Source: Parahoeflea alexandrii (lineage in GTDB: Bacteria > Pseudomonadota > Alphaproteobacteria > Rhizobiales > Rhizobiaceae). Taken from it: DNA of 64,000 nt. The notes under the pieces are model-generated. The model ran no database searches, was not told the DNA's origin, and saw only the letters and a program-made list of their open reading frames with translations. The position numbers and the translations under genes were made by a program. Numbering within the stretch: the first letter of the stretch is position 1; every line of letters starts with the position of its first letter. Location: assembly GCF_024105735.1 (NCBI RefSeq), contig NZ_JAAAML010000001.1, positions 1,001,809 through 1,065,808 of the forward strand, read 5' to 3'. Shown here piece by piece: positions 54,273-63,600 of the stretch.

Positions 54273-55049
54273 ATGCTGATGTACCTCGCACCACGCCACA
54301 CGGAAATCATTGAACTTGCGAAGACCGAGGGCAGGGTCCTTGTCGATGATCTGGCCCAGCGCTTCGATGTGACGCCGCAGACCATCCGCAAGGATCTCAA
54401 CGATCTGTGCGAGCGGCAATTGCTCACCCGCATTCATGGCGGCGCCGTCATTCCGTCGAGCACCCAGAACATGGAGTATGCGCAGCGCGGCAAGATTGCC
54501 GCGGAGGAAAAGCAGGCGATAGGGGCTGCCGCGGCGGCACTTATTCCTGACAACGCCTCGCTGTTCATCAATATCGGCACCACGACCGAGGCCGTGAGCC
54601 AGGCCTTGCTTCGCCACGGGCGGCTGATGATCATCACCAACAACATCAATGTCGCCAACAGGATGCGCCCCTACACCCAGTTCGAAGTGGTGATCGCGGG
54701 CGGCGTGGTGCGCGCGTCGGATGGCGGCATCGTCGGCGAGGCGGCGGTGGACTTCATCCGCCAGTTCAAAGTTGATTACGCGGTGATCGGCACTTCGGCG
54801 ATCGATCCCGACGGCGCGCTGCTCGACTATGATTTCCGGGAAGTGAAGGTGGCGCAGGCCATTATTGCGAATGCGCGTCAGGTGATCCTTGTGGCGGACT
54901 CGACCAAGTTCGAACGGACAGCGCCTGTCCGCATCGGTCACCTCGAGCAGGTCGACACCTTCGTCACGGATCAGTGTCCGGATGACAGGGTGCGGAAGAT
55001 CTGCCGTGATTTCGATGTTGAGCTGATCGAGACCATGCGGCTGCCCTAG
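54273..55049 (+). CDS. glpR: DeoR-family regulator, GlpR-like
   Basis: The 258-residue protein has the DeoR helix-turn-helix near residues 20-40 (LAQRFDVTPQTIRKDLNDLCERQLL) followed by the family block TRIHGGAVIP, and a phosphosugar-sensing C-terminal domain with NIGTTTEAVSQAL near residue 98 and VIGTSAIDPDGALLDYDFREV near residue 188. GlpR uses glycerol 3-phosphate as inducer. The shared T-rich motif with the glpD promoter supports this function. ATG 54273 follows GGAAAAACG. Not adjacent to glpD, 14 kb away. Confidence 0.9.
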   Translation: MLMYLAPRHTEIIELAKTEGRVLVDDLAQRFDVTPQTIRKDLNDLCERQLLTRIHGGAVIPSSTQNMEYAQRGKIAAEEKQAIGAAAAALIPDNASLFINIGTTTEAVSQALLRHGRLMIITNNINVANRMRPYTQFEVVIAGGVVRASDGGIVGEAAVDFIRQFKVDYAVIGTSAIDPDGALLDYDFREVKVAQAIIANARQVILVADSTKFERTAPVRIGHLEQVDTFVTDQCPDDRVRKICRDFDVELIETMRLP

Positions 55050-55134
55050 TTCGGCAGATGGCAGGGCCGGCGCGCCTGAAGTGCGGTTGATATTTGAGAA
55101 CAGCTATATGTTGCAGTGAAGCCACGGCCAAAGA

Positions 55135-55176
55135 ACAATGGCCCCGCAGCGGTCATTTCTTGGCCATTGTGCTTTT
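55135..55176 (+). terminator. Terminator after glpR
   Basis: ACAATGGCC at 55135-55143 pairs with GGCCATTGT at 55162-55170 and is followed by GCTTTTTC. A partly overlapping alternative stem GGCCAA/TTGGCC may compete with it. It lies 86 bases after glpR. Confidence 0.7.
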
Positions 55177-55179
55177 TCG

Positions 55180-55193
55180 GACTTGGCTAAGTC
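55180..55193. promoter_or_regulatory. Inverted repeat upstream of the RND efflux genes
   Basis: GACTT-GGCT-AAGTC is a perfect five-base dyad. Just after it TATATAG (from 55196) may serve as -10 box. The site lies 119 bases before the adaptor ATG, suitable for a repressor such as a TetR or MarR protein, but no such gene is adjacent. Confidence 0.4.
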
Positions 55194-55311
55194 ACTATAT
55201 AGCAGCAGCCGCAGCTATCCGACCTTAGTCGAATAGTCTCCGCCATGCGCGGTTTTGGGTGGCGCATTTACGACCGTGCCTTTGCGCGGAAAAAGTTTGA
55301 AAGCAGGTATC

Positions 55312-56457
55312 ATGGCCAAGCCAAGGTTTCATACCGTCGCAGCATTCGTGGTGCTGGCTGTGTCCGCCGCATGGGTGCTGACGGGCGAGTTCTCGTCAAT
55401 CGGCAGTGCTGCAAATGATGTTTCGGGTGATGAGCCGAAGCCGGTGCAGGCCGAAGCCGCGCCGGAGAAGGTGCTGCGGACCGTCGCGGTGCTGGAGCCG
55501 GATTTCATCGAGCACAACCGTATCATCCGGATTTCCGGAGTGACCACGCCTGACAAGCGCACGACGCTCGCAACGCGCAGCGCCGGAATCCTGGGCGAGC
55601 TCAAGGTGAAGAAGGGTGACACGGTCCAGGTCGGCGACGCGGTGCTGATCCTTGAAGCGGCCGAGAAGCAGGCAATGGTGGATACCGCCAGGGCCTTGCT
55701 CGACCAGCGTGAGAAAGAAGCGGAAAACATCGAGCGTCTGGTCAAGGAAGGTATCTCGCCGACCACACAGAGCGACAGCGCCCGTTCGGCTCTGGCCTCG
55801 GCGCGCTCGCAACTGGAGACGGCACAAGCCGAACTCGATCGGCTGACCGTTGTTGCACCGTTCTCCGGCATCATCGACCAGGTGATGGTCGAGGAGGGCA
55901 GCTGGCTGCCTTCGGGCGAAGCGGCGGCGGTGCTGTTGCAGCTTGATCCGGTGGTGGCGCTCGGTGAAGTGAGCGAACGGGAAATCTCACAGGTGAAAGT
56001 CGGTAGCGAGGCCGATGTGCGCCTGATCAGCGGCGATATCGTTTCCGGCATCGTGCGCCATGTGAGTCTCGAGGCGACATCGGGCACCAGGACGTTCCCG
56101 ATCGAGGTCGCGATTGCCAACCCGGACCGCAAGATACCCGCCGGCATGACCGCGGAAATCATGATCAAGTCCGAACCCGTCAGAGCGGTCCAGCTGCCGC
56201 GCTCGGTGGTGACGCTGGACGCCGCCGGCAATCTCGGCCTGCGCATTCTCAATGGCGACGGCACTGTCGGTTTCGTGCCGATTGACCTGATCGACGATTC
56301 GCCCGCGGGCCTGGTGTTGAGCGGCGTGCCGCAGGACGCCCGGATCATTGTTGCGGGGCAGGACCTCGTCAGCGACGGTGAAACCGTCAATGCGGTTGCC
56401 GCCGACAACAGCCTGATCACCGGTGCGACCGGCGACATGGCGGAGCAATCGCAATGA
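55312..56457 (+). CDS. RND efflux periplasmic adaptor (membrane fusion protein)
   Basis: The 381-residue protein has an N-terminal membrane anchor (FHTVAAFVVLAVSAAWVL), a lipoyl-like half (LGELKVKKGDTVQVGDAVL near residue 98), a short alpha hairpin (LLDQREKEAENIERLVKEG near residue 130) and the second lipoyl half VVAPFSGIIDQVMVEEGSWL near residue 181, then beta-barrel and membrane-proximal domains. It links the RND pump to an outer-membrane channel. No outer-membrane TolC-type gene is near. The stop overlaps the pump start by ATGA. No lipobox is evident. Confidence 0.93.
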   Translation: MAKPRFHTVAAFVVLAVSAAWVLTGEFSSIGSAANDVSGDEPKPVQAEAAPEKVLRTVAVLEPDFIEHNRIIRISGVTTPDKRTTLATRSAGILGELKVKKGDTVQVGDAVLILEAAEKQAMVDTARALLDQREKEAENIERLVKEGISPTTQSDSARSALASARSQLETAQAELDRLTVVAPFSGIIDQVMVEEGSWLPSGEAAAVLLQLDPVVALGEVSEREISQVKVGSEADVRLISGDIVSGIVRHVSLEATSGTRTFPIEVAIANPDRKIPAGMTAEIMIKSEPVRAVQLPRSVVTLDAAGNLGLRILNGDGTVGFVPIDLIDDSPAGLVLSGVPQDARIIVAGQDLVSDGETVNAVAADNSLITGATGDMAEQSQ

Positions 56458-59400
56458 ATTTCGTCGACGTCGCGATCCGCAATGCGCGACTGACGCTGGC
56501 GGTGTTGCTGTTCCTGATCGTTGCGGGAACGATGTCCTATATCTCGATTCCGAAGGAAGCCGAGCCTGACATCCAGATCCCGATCATCTATGTTTCTCTG
56601 CACTACTCGGGCATTTCTCCGGAGGATTCAGAGCGGCTGCTGCTCCGGCCGGTCGAGACCAAGCTCAAGAACATCACCGGCATCAAGGAGATGCGGTCGA
56701 CCGCCTATCAGGGCGGCGGCAATGTGGTCATCGAATTCATGGCCGGTGCCGATCTTTCGAAGGCGCTGGATGATGTCCGCAACAAGGTTTCGGATGCCAA
56801 GCCCGACCTGCCGCAGGGTGCCGACGAGCCCACGGTCAACGAGGTCAATATCTCCGAGTTTCCGGTTCTGGTGGTCACGCTTGCGGGCGATGTGCCCGAG
56901 CGTGCACTGACCCGCGCGGCACGCGAACTTCGCGACCGGATCGAGGAAGTCAATGGCGTGCTCGATGCTTCGCTGCAGGGTGCGCGCGACGATCTGGTCG
57001 AGGTGATCATCGATCCGGTCAAATTGCAGTCTTACGGGATGCAGCTTGACCAGCTGATCGCCGGGGTCAATGCTTCCAATTCCGTGGTTGCCGCCGGTGC
57101 TCTTGAAGGCGTCGAAGGCCATTATGCGGTCAAGGTTCCTCTCCTCATCGAGACTGCCGAAGATGTTGCCAACCTGCCGATCATAGCGGGGTCGAACGCA
57201 GTGGTGCGGGCGCGCGATCTCGCCACCATCCGCTCCACCTTCAAGGATGCGGAAACCATCACCCGGCTGAACGGCAAGCCGGCAATCGCCATCGAAGTGT
57301 CCAAGCGGACGGGCGCGAACCTGATCGAGACCGTGGATGCGGTGAAAATTGTCGCAAACGACTTCAAGGCGCTGCTGCCGGAAGGCGCGGTCGTCGGTTT
57401 CAGCCAGGACAAGTCGACCTCGATCCGGCAATTGCTGAGCGACCTGCAGAACTCGGTGCTGACCGCTGTCATCCTGGTGTTCATCGTCATCCTTTACGCG
57501 CTTTCGGGCCGGGCCTCCCTGCTGATCGGCTTTGCCATTCCGGCGTCGTTCCTGATGGGCATCCTGGCGCTGTCGCTTGCCGGGCTGACGGTCAACATCG
57601 TTGTGCTTTTCAGCCTGATCCTGGCGGTGGGCATGCTGGTCGATGACGCGATCATCGTCACCGAGTTCGCAGAACGCCGGATGAGCGAGGGCATGCACCG
57701 TAAAGAGGCGTTCTCGCTCGCGGCCAAGCGCATGGCGGGGCCGGTGGTTGCCGCGACGCTGACCCGTGTCGCCGCCTTCTCGCCGCTGCTGTTCTGGCCG
57801 GGCATGGTCGGCGAGTTCATGAAATACATGCCGATCACGCTGATTGCGACGCTGTCGGCATCGCTGCTTTACGCCCTCGTGTTCACGCCGACGCTGGGCG
57901 CGATGTTCGCCAAGCCGATCGTCGAGGACGGGCCCAAGCGCGACGGGCTCTACATGCGGTTCGTGGCGCGGGCGGTCAGGCATCCGTTCCTCGTTGTTTT
58001 CTTCACCATGGCGGCACTGATCGTGGTGCCGGTGGCCTACGGCAAGTACGGCAATGGCGTCGAGTTCTTCCCCGATGTCGAGCCCGATTACGGCCTTCTC
58101 TACGTTCATGCGCGGGGCAACCTGTCGCTTGATGAGAAGGATGCCGCGGTTCGCATGGTGGAGAACAGGATTATCGGCTGGCCCGGCCTGACAAGCGTGT
58201 ATACGCGCGTCGGCAATGTCAGTGGCGGCGGCAATGATGTGGCCGCAGACGTCGTGGGCGTGATCCAGTACGAATTCGTCGACTGGCGCGAGCGCAAGCC
58301 CGCGGGTGAAATTCTCGATGATTTCCGGCGTGAACTGACAGGTTTCCCGGGCGTCGATATCGAGGTTCTGGTGCCCGAGGGTGGTCCGCCGACCGGCAAG
58401 GCCATCCAGATCCAGTTGTCGGCAGTCGATCCGGCCGGCCTCTCCGACGTGGCGCGGCAGGTTGCAGCGCAACTCGAGCAGACGCCGGGCGTGATCGACA
58501 TTTCCGACGGGTTGCCGCCGCCAGGCGTCGACTGGGAAATCAGGGTCGACCGTTCGGTTGCCGCGCGCTACGGCATAGGCCCGGCCTCGGTCGGAACGGT
58601 CGTGCAGCTTGTCACCACCGGGCTGAAGCTGACCGACTACCGGCCGGCGGGCGCCGACGATGCGGTCGATATCAGGCTCAGGCTGCCGGAGGACCGGCGC
58701 ACGCTTGCCACGCTCGACGATCTCAGGATCGAAACCAGCCAGGGTTCTGTCCCGATCTCGAATTTTGTAACCCGGGAGCCTGCGGCAAGTGTTGGAACGC
58801 TCACCCGGATCGACGGGGTGCGGACGATCACCGTTTCTGCCGGGATAGCCGAAGGTATCCAGGCCGATCCGTTGCGTCAGGGTATCGTCGCAGAACTTGA
58901 GAAGGCCGATCTCAATGCCTTGGGCATCCGCTGGAAGCTGGCGGGTGAAGATGAAGAGCAGAAAGCCGCGGGAGAGTTCCTGAGCAAGGCCGCAGCTGCT
59001 GCGGTGTTCCTGATCTTTGTCGTGTTGCTGGCCCAGTTCAACAACTTCCTCTCCGTGGCACTTGTGCTATCGGCCGTGGTCATGTCGACCATCGGGGTTT
59101 TCCTGGGGCTTCTGATCACCGGACAGCCGTTCGGGATAGTCATGACCGGTATCGGCGTGATTGCGCTTGCCGGGGTGGTGGTCAACAACAACATCGTGCT
59201 GATCGACACCTATGATCATCTCAGGCGCGAGGGCAGCGACAAGCTCGACGCTATTCTCGAAACCTGCCGCGAGCGAGCACGGCCGGTGGTGCTCACCGCC
59301 GTCACCGCCATCCTGGGCGTGCTGCCGATTGCCTTTGGCTTCAATCTCGAACTGATGGCGCACGAGACCACCTATGGCGCGCCGTCGACCCAATGGTGGA

Positions 59401-59597
59401 TCTCGCTGTCGAGCGCCATCGTCTTCGGACTTGCGTTCTCGACCATCCTGACGTTGGTGGTGACGCCATCCCTGCTGATGATCGTCACCCGTTCGAAGGA
59501 CAGCAAGGTGATCGCCTGGTGGCAGCGCATGAAGGCGCGTGTCGGCCTTGGGAACAAGCGCGATCTGCCAGCGGCAAGGGGTGAAGCTGCCGAATAA
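56454..59597 (+). CDS. RND efflux transporter permease (AcrB family)
   Basis: The 1047-residue inner-membrane pump has 12 helices in two repeats with two large periplasmic loops. The proton-relay pair of aspartates is in ILAVGMLVDDAIIVTEFAE near residue 393, followed by VAATLTRVAAFSPLLFWPG. The second repeat has ILGVLPIAFGFN near residue 950. The sequence FSQDKSTSIRQLL and the NEVNISEFPVLVV block point to the HAE1/AcrB-like group often called nodulation-or multidrug-type. It is translated together with the adaptor and ends at a strong terminator. Substrate unknown. Confidence 0.95.
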   Translation: MNFVDVAIRNARLTLAVLLFLIVAGTMSYISIPKEAEPDIQIPIIYVSLHYSGISPEDSERLLLRPVETKLKNITGIKEMRSTAYQGGGNVVIEFMAGADLSKALDDVRNKVSDAKPDLPQGADEPTVNEVNISEFPVLVVTLAGDVPERALTRAARELRDRIEEVNGVLDASLQGARDDLVEVIIDPVKLQSYGMQLDQLIAGVNASNSVVAAGALEGVEGHYAVKVPLLIETAEDVANLPIIAGSNAVVRARDLATIRSTFKDAETITRLNGKPAIAIEVSKRTGANLIETVDAVKIVANDFKALLPEGAVVGFSQDKSTSIRQLLSDLQNSVLTAVILVFIVILYALSGRASLLIGFAIPASFLMGILALSLAGLTVNIVVLFSLILAVGMLVDDAIIVTEFAERRMSEGMHRKEAFSLAAKRMAGPVVAATLTRVAAFSPLLFWPGMVGEFMKYMPITLIATLSASLLYALVFTPTLGAMFAKPIVEDGPKRDGLYMRFVARAVRHPFLVVFFTMAALIVVPVAYGKYGNGVEFFPDVEPDYGLLYVHARGNLSLDEKDAAVRMVENRIIGWPGLTSVYTRVGNVSGGGNDVAADVVGVIQYEFVDWRERKPAGEILDDFRRELTGFPGVDIEVLVPEGGPPTGKAIQIQLSAVDPAGLSDVARQVAAQLEQTPGVIDISDGLPPPGVDWEIRVDRSVAARYGIGPASVGTVVQLVTTGLKLTDYRPAGADDAVDIRLRLPEDRRTLATLDDLRIETSQGSVPISNFVTREPAASVGTLTRIDGVRTITVSAGIAEGIQADPLRQGIVAELEKADLNALGIRWKLAGEDEEQKAAGEFLSKAAAAAVFLIFVVLLAQFNNFLSVALVLSAVVMSTIGVFLGLLITGQPFGIVMTGIGVIALAGVVVNNNIVLIDTYDHLRREGSDKLDAILETCRERARPVVLTAVTAILGVLPIAFGFNLELMAHETTYGAPSTQWWISLSSAIVFGLAFSTILTLVVTPSLLMIVTRSKDSKVIAWWQRMKARVGLGNKRDLPAARGEAAE

Positions 59598-59630
59598 CCA
59601 GTCTTTGCCCATGCGGCGAGAAGCTTTTGA

Positions 59631-59669
59631 GGACGCCCGGATGCAGCCATCCGGGCGTCCTTTTGTTTT
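59631..59669 (+). terminator. Strong terminator after the RND operon
   Basis: A thirteen-pair perfect stem GGACGCCCGGATG/CATCCGGGCGTCC with loop CAGC is followed by TTTTGTTTT, 34 bases after the RND permease stop. Confidence 0.95.
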
Positions 59670-59700
59670 GAGGGGTGTTGTCCCGGGGTCTGCCTGCCCG

Positions 59701-60681
59701 TTACTCCGGGCGGCAGATCTGTTTGGCGCGGATGGCCTGGGCCGTGCGCACCACGAGCGTGGCGACGGCGAGCGCCAGGCAAGCCGTCAGCGCGAACCCA
59801 ATCAGGCGATGCCCGGCAGAGCCGGTTTCGTGGGCGAAGAGGAACGAGGCCACGGAGAGTGCCGCAACGGGAAAGGTCAGTGCCCACCAGGACAGCGCAA
59901 ACGGAAGACGGAAGAACCGCGGCGCCTGGGTCAGCACGATCAGGGCAAAGACGTAGCCGGAGTTGATAAGCACGCGGGCGAAGGCGTCGACCTCTCCGGT
60001 CAGCCGCACCCAGGCGACAAAGGCGACGGCCGGCGGGGCGATCAGGATCACCAGCGTCGGCATCAGCCGGGCGGGAAGGGGTTCGTGGAAGATCAGCCGG
60101 TTCATGACCAGTGTCAGCAGCACAACCCAGAACAGCAGCCCGGCCGAGAAGAACAGCCATGACAGCTCGATCACACCGAAACGGACGCCGGCGAGCGGCA
60201 CCAGCACGTTGCCGACGGCCGGGATGAACCAGGCCGGCGAAAGGTGGATGGCCTGAAACGTCCTGTGGCCGATCCAGTTGGCCACGACGCTCAGAGACAG
60301 CATGGCCTGGGCGGCAACGCCGATGCTCCAGACCACGTAGGCGGCGCCGGGCGCATTTGGTGCCAGCGCGGTGCCCAGCAGCAGAAGCGAGATCGAGATC
60401 GTCGGGAAGAAGGCGATGCGGACAGGATGGTTCCACTCGGCGCGAACCGCCCCGGGGTGGCGGAAGATCTTCAGGCCGTAGAAGAACACGAGAACCGCGA
60501 AAACCGCGACCGCGGCACCGAGCATGAACTGCGAAATGCCCGCCGATGAGCCGGCGGCAGTTTCCGCTGCGGCGATCGACAGGGTCAGTCCGAGAAGCCC
60601 CATCATGACCGCAAAGAAAGTGACAGGAAAGTTTTCGAGCCGGTCGGGTTCGGCTCCTGACATATCGACCATTGTCTTCAT
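59701..60681 (-). CDS. SLAC1/TDT family anion or dicarboxylate channel
   Basis: A 326-residue membrane protein with about ten helices. It begins with RLENFPVTFFAVMMGLLGLTL, the SLAC1/TehA start, then HPVRIAFFPTISISLLLL near residue 84 and HLSPAWFIPAVGNVLVPLAG near residue 150, which are family signatures. Members carry malate, sulfite, nitrate or tellurite-related anions. The start could be ATG 60681 or ATG 60672; AGGAG is only one base before the first and ten before the second. A near-FNR site and a hairpin lie upstream. Substrate unknown. Confidence 0.9.
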   Translation of the reverse strand: MKTMVDMSGAEPDRLENFPVTFFAVMMGLLGLTLSIAAAETAAGSSAGISQFMLGAAVAVFAVLVFFYGLKIFRHPGAVRAEWNHPVRIAFFPTISISLLLLGTALAPNAPGAAYVVWSIGVAAQAMLSLSVVANWIGHRTFQAIHLSPAWFIPAVGNVLVPLAGVRFGVIELSWLFFSAGLLFWVVLLTLVMNRLIFHEPLPARLMPTLVILIAPPAVAFVAWVRLTGEVDAFARVLINSGYVFALIVLTQAPRFFRLPFALSWWALTFPVAALSVASFLFAHETGSAGHRLIGFALTACLALAVATLVVRTAQAIRAKQICRPE

Positions 60682-60715
60682 GCTCCTGGGGTTGCTAGCT
60701 CATCCATGCTTTGCC

Positions 60716-60749
60716 GTCATGGACCTGGTCCGTCCATGACAAGGATCAA
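60716..60749. promoter_or_regulatory. Hairpin and near-consensus FNR/FixK box upstream of the SLAC1/TDT gene
   Basis: ATGACAAGGATCAA (60736-60749) differs from TTGAY-N4-RTCAA in only the first base. It overlaps a nine-pair perfect inverted repeat GTCATGGAC/GTCCATGAC (60716-60740). Both lie 35-68 bases before the channel gene. No T run follows the hairpin in the direction of the upstream ABC operon, so it is not an obvious terminator. Confidence 0.45.
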
Positions 60750-60781
60750 ACAACCTGCTTAGGCCCGCAAACCGGGAAATG

Positions 60782-61639
60782 TCAGGCGCGCCAGCTCAGC
60801 AACATGTGTTCGGCCCTGCTGATCAACCAGCCGACGGTCAGGCCGAGCACCGAGAGCATGGCCACGCCGGCAATCAGCTGATCGGTGGCAAACAGCGCGC
60901 CGGCCATCAGGATGTAGGCGCCGATGCCGAACTCGGCGCCGATCATTTCGGCCGCGACCAGAAGGATGATGGCGATCGAGGCGGAGATGCGGAAGCCCGA
61001 CAGGATCGCGGGCAGGGCGCCGGGGATGATGATCTTGCGGACGATCGAGATCCAGGACAGGCCGAAGGACTGACCCATGCGGATCAGATTGCGGTCGACA
61101 TTGTCGACCCCGCCATAGGTGGCGATGACGGTGGGGAAGAAGACGCCGAACAGGATGGTGGCAACCTTCGAGCCTTCGCCGATCCCGAACCAGATGATGA
61201 ACAGCGGCAAAAGCGCGATCTTCGGGATCGGGAACAAGGCCGAGATGAACGGCGAGACACCTGCACGCACCAGGGAGAACAGCGCAATAGCCAGACCGAC
61301 AAAGACGCCGATCAGGCTGCCGAGGCTCCAGCCGACCACCAGCCGGTAGAGACTTGCCGAAAGGTGGTTCCAGATCATGCCGGTCTCGAACAGATCGGAC
61401 ATGGCACCGGCCGCCTCCGAAGGGGCGGGCAGGGCGATGTTGGATATGAAGCCGGTTTGCGAGCCGATTTCCCACAGAATGACGAGCACGACGAACAGGA
61501 TCGGCGCAATGAAACGATGGCGGCTGTGGACAAAGCCGCCGCCGCGGAACGGCACGGGCTTGATCTTCCCGCTTTGCTGAAGCTCGCTGACATTGCGGCG
61601 CGGTTGCGCGCCAAGTTCGTTGGTGGCGTCAAGCGACAT
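60782..61639 (-). CDS. ABC transporter permease, nitrate/sulfonate/taurine type
   Basis: The 285-residue protein has about six membrane helices and the permease signature YRLVVGWSLGSLIGVFVGLA near residue 100 and IPKIALLPLFIIWFGIGEGSKVATI near residue 148, with the cytoplasmic EAA-loop GQSFGLSWISIVRKIIIPGALPAI near residues 196-219. This is the SsuC/TauC family. It is the last gene of a three-gene operon (substrate-binding protein, ATPase, permease) and overlaps the ATPase gene by 11 bases. Confidence 0.94.
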   Translation of the reverse strand: MSLDATNELGAQPRRNVSELQQSGKIKPVPFRGGGFVHSRHRFIAPILFVVLVILWEIGSQTGFISNIALPAPSEAAGAMSDLFETGMIWNHLSASLYRLVVGWSLGSLIGVFVGLAIALFSLVRAGVSPFISALFPIPKIALLPLFIIWFGIGEGSKVATILFGVFFPTVIATYGGVDNVDRNLIRMGQSFGLSWISIVRKIIIPGALPAILSGFRISASIAIILLVAAEMIGAEFGIGAYILMAGALFATDQLIAGVAMLSVLGLTVGWLISRAEHMLLSWRA

Positions 61640-62399
61640 CGGACAGCTCCCGGTCGGCGGCGCGGGCCTCGTCGCGCATGGCTTCCCACAGCCGGCGCTG
61701 GATCGCAGCGGTCTCGGCGGGATGGTTGATGCGTTCGTTCAGCGGAATGTCGATGTCGACAATCTCGCGGATCTTTCCGGGCCTGCGCGACAGCATGACG
61801 ATGCGGTGGCCGAGCCGTACGGCTTCGGCGAGATTGTGGGTGATGTAGCAGGCGGAAAAGCCAACCTGTCCCCAGAGCTCGATCAGGTCGTCCATCAGCA
61901 ATTCACGCGTCTGGCTGTCGAGCGCGGAGAGCGGCTCATCCATCAGCATGACGGCGGGATTGACCGACAGCGCCCGGGCGATGGCGACGCGCTGCTTCAT
62001 GCCGCCGGAGAGCTGACGCGGCCAGGCATTGGCAAATTCGGAGAGCTTGGTGCGGGCGAGCACGTCGGTGATGATGGCGCGCGCCTTGTCCTTGCGCACG
62101 GAGTGATCTTCCAGCACCAGGCTGATGTTGCCCTCGACCGTGCGCCAGGGAAGCAGGGCAAAATCCTGGAACACGTAAGTCAGCGGGTTGAGGCTGTCCG
62201 CCGGCGGATCCCCGGCGATCAGCGCCGCGCCGGCGTCGGGTTTTTCCAACCCGCCCAGAATGCGCAAAAGGGTCGACTTGCCGCAGCCCGAAGGCCCGAC
62301 GATGCAGACGATTTCGCCCGAGCCGACCGACAGGGAAATGTCGTTCAGGACTTCTACGTCTCCATAGGAATGGTTGACGTGATCAAGGATCAGTTCCAT
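61629..62399 (-). CDS. ABC transporter ATP-binding protein, nitrate/sulfonate/taurine type
   Basis: The 256-residue ATPase has Walker A GPSGCGKST near residue 36, Q-loop YVFQDFALLPWRTV near residue 75, signature LSGGMKQRVAIARAL near residue 128, Walker B VMLMDEPLSALD near residue 149, and the H-loop in YITHNLAEAVRLG near residue 187. ATG 62399 starts the usual N-terminal strand; the longer frame upstream is Cys/Ser-rich and unlikely. It overlaps the permease gene and follows the binding-protein gene by 89 bases. Confidence 0.95.
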   Translation of the reverse strand: MELILDHVNHSYGDVEVLNDISLSVGSGEIVCIVGPSGCGKSTLLRILGGLEKPDAGAALIAGDPPADSLNPLTYVFQDFALLPWRTVEGNISLVLEDHSVRKDKARAIITDVLARTKLSEFANAWPRQLSGGMKQRVAIARALSVNPAVMLMDEPLSALDSQTRELLMDDLIELWGQVGFSACYITHNLAEAVRLGHRIVMLSRRPGKIREIVDIDIPLNERINHPAETAAIQRRLWEAMRDEARAADRELSDVA

Positions 62400-62488
62400 T
62401 GTCTGGGCATCCTGAATTCGGCTCGAAAGAGGCACTCCGCAGCAGCTTGCGCCGCGAAGTGCCATGGTGACGGGTTGGTGTCAGCGGA

Positions 62489-63523
62489 TCAATAGGTCTC
62501 GACGAAGCTGGTGTCGACGAGATCAGCCATGGTCACGCCTTCGGGCGCGAGCTTCTCGGACTGGAACCAGGCCAGCTGGTCCTCGATGCTCGCGATGTTG
62601 AGCTGCGCTCCGGCATTGATGCGCATGGCGCCGGCGGCAATGCGCGGGCCCGCCTTTTCGATCGGCTGGTCGGCATAGACATATTTGTGCACCATGCCGG
62701 TGATTTCGGCGACTTCATCGGCACTCATGGTCTTGTCGACCAGGGCAGCGTTGTAGTCGGCGATCCCCTTGGACAGGCCGGCGAGAAAGCGCGTGACCAG
62801 GTCACGGTTCTCGGTGACGTTCTTCGTCGATGTGAAGACCGTGGTGACCTGGTAGTTGTCGATGTAGTCGGAGACCTTGCCGATCTCGACCACTTCAGGA
62901 CCCTTGGTCAGCGCGCCGGCGATATTGGGGACGATCGACCAGGCGTCGATCTGTCCCGATTTCAGCGCGGCGATTACGGCCGGCACCTTCTGCATCGGGG
63001 TGATCTTGATCTCGGAGCGGTCGAAGCCCGACTTGTCGGCGATCTTGTGGGCCATGTAGTGGAACGAGGAGCCGGCAGTGGTAACACCGTAGGTACGGCC
63101 TGCAAGCTTGTCGGGGCTGGTCAGGCCGGCGTCATAGGCAGCCTTGGAGGCAAGGATCTTCTGGCCGGAGATCTCGGGTGTTTCCTGAAGCGCTCCGCCG
63201 ATGATGCGAACCGCACCCTTCTCGGCCAGGCTGATGAGGCCGCCGGAAATGGCGGTCATGCCGAAATCGATGTCACCCGAGGCGATTGCCACGGCCATCG
63301 GCTGGGCAGCCTGGAAGCTGACGAATTCGACGGCGAGATCCTGTTCAGTGAAGTAGCCCTTGCCCTCGGCGATGATGCTCGGCGAATGCGATGTGAGCGA
63401 CAGGATGCCGATCTTGATGGCATCGGCGGCCTGTGCGGCGGTGGACAGTCCGGCTGCGGTCACCAGCCCGATGGCGGTGGCGGCAAACATGGATAGTGCG
63501 GTTCTGCGTGTCGTCCTGATCAT
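62489..63523 (-). CDS. ABC transporter substrate-binding protein, NMT1/SsuA-like
   Basis: The 344-residue periplasmic protein has a signal peptide with a twin-arginine-like start (MIRTTRRTALSMFAATAIG, cut after AQA) and a mature SsuA/NMT1-like fold starting IKIGILSLTSHSPSIIAEGK. Blocks GYFTEQDLAVEFVSFQAAQP, SGDIDFGMTAISGG and GRTYGVTTAGSSFHYM are typical. The substrate could be a sulfonate, nitrate, pyrimidine or other small organic anion; nothing decides. ATG 63523 follows GGAGGATC. It heads the ABC operon, divergent order with the regulator reading the same way from the right. Confidence 0.93.
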   Translation of the reverse strand: MIRTTRRTALSMFAATAIGLVTAAGLSTAAQAADAIKIGILSLTSHSPSIIAEGKGYFTEQDLAVEFVSFQAAQPMAVAIASGDIDFGMTAISGGLISLAEKGAVRIIGGALQETPEISGQKILASKAAYDAGLTSPDKLAGRTYGVTTAGSSFHYMAHKIADKSGFDRSEIKITPMQKVPAVIAALKSGQIDAWSIVPNIAGALTKGPEVVEIGKVSDYIDNYQVTTVFTSTKNVTENRDLVTRFLAGLSKGIADYNAALVDKTMSADEVAEITGMVHKYVYADQPIEKAGPRIAAGAMRINAGAQLNIASIEDQLAWFQSEKLAPEGVTMADLVDTSFVETY

Positions 63524-63600
63524 GTGATCCTCCCTGATCGATTTGTGTCGGTTGTCTTGTTTCAGCGTGCTGGCATGACACTCCTCCCGCACGCCGGTAC

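Noticed and set aside
56628-58472. A 614-codon antisense frame inside the RND permease gene.
   Set aside because: Shadow of the real gene, His- and Arg-rich without any recognisable motif.
62374-62386. TTGACGTGATCAA inside the ABC ATPase gene as a possible FNR box.
   Set aside because: Only 13 bases long with the wrong spacing and placed inside a coding region.
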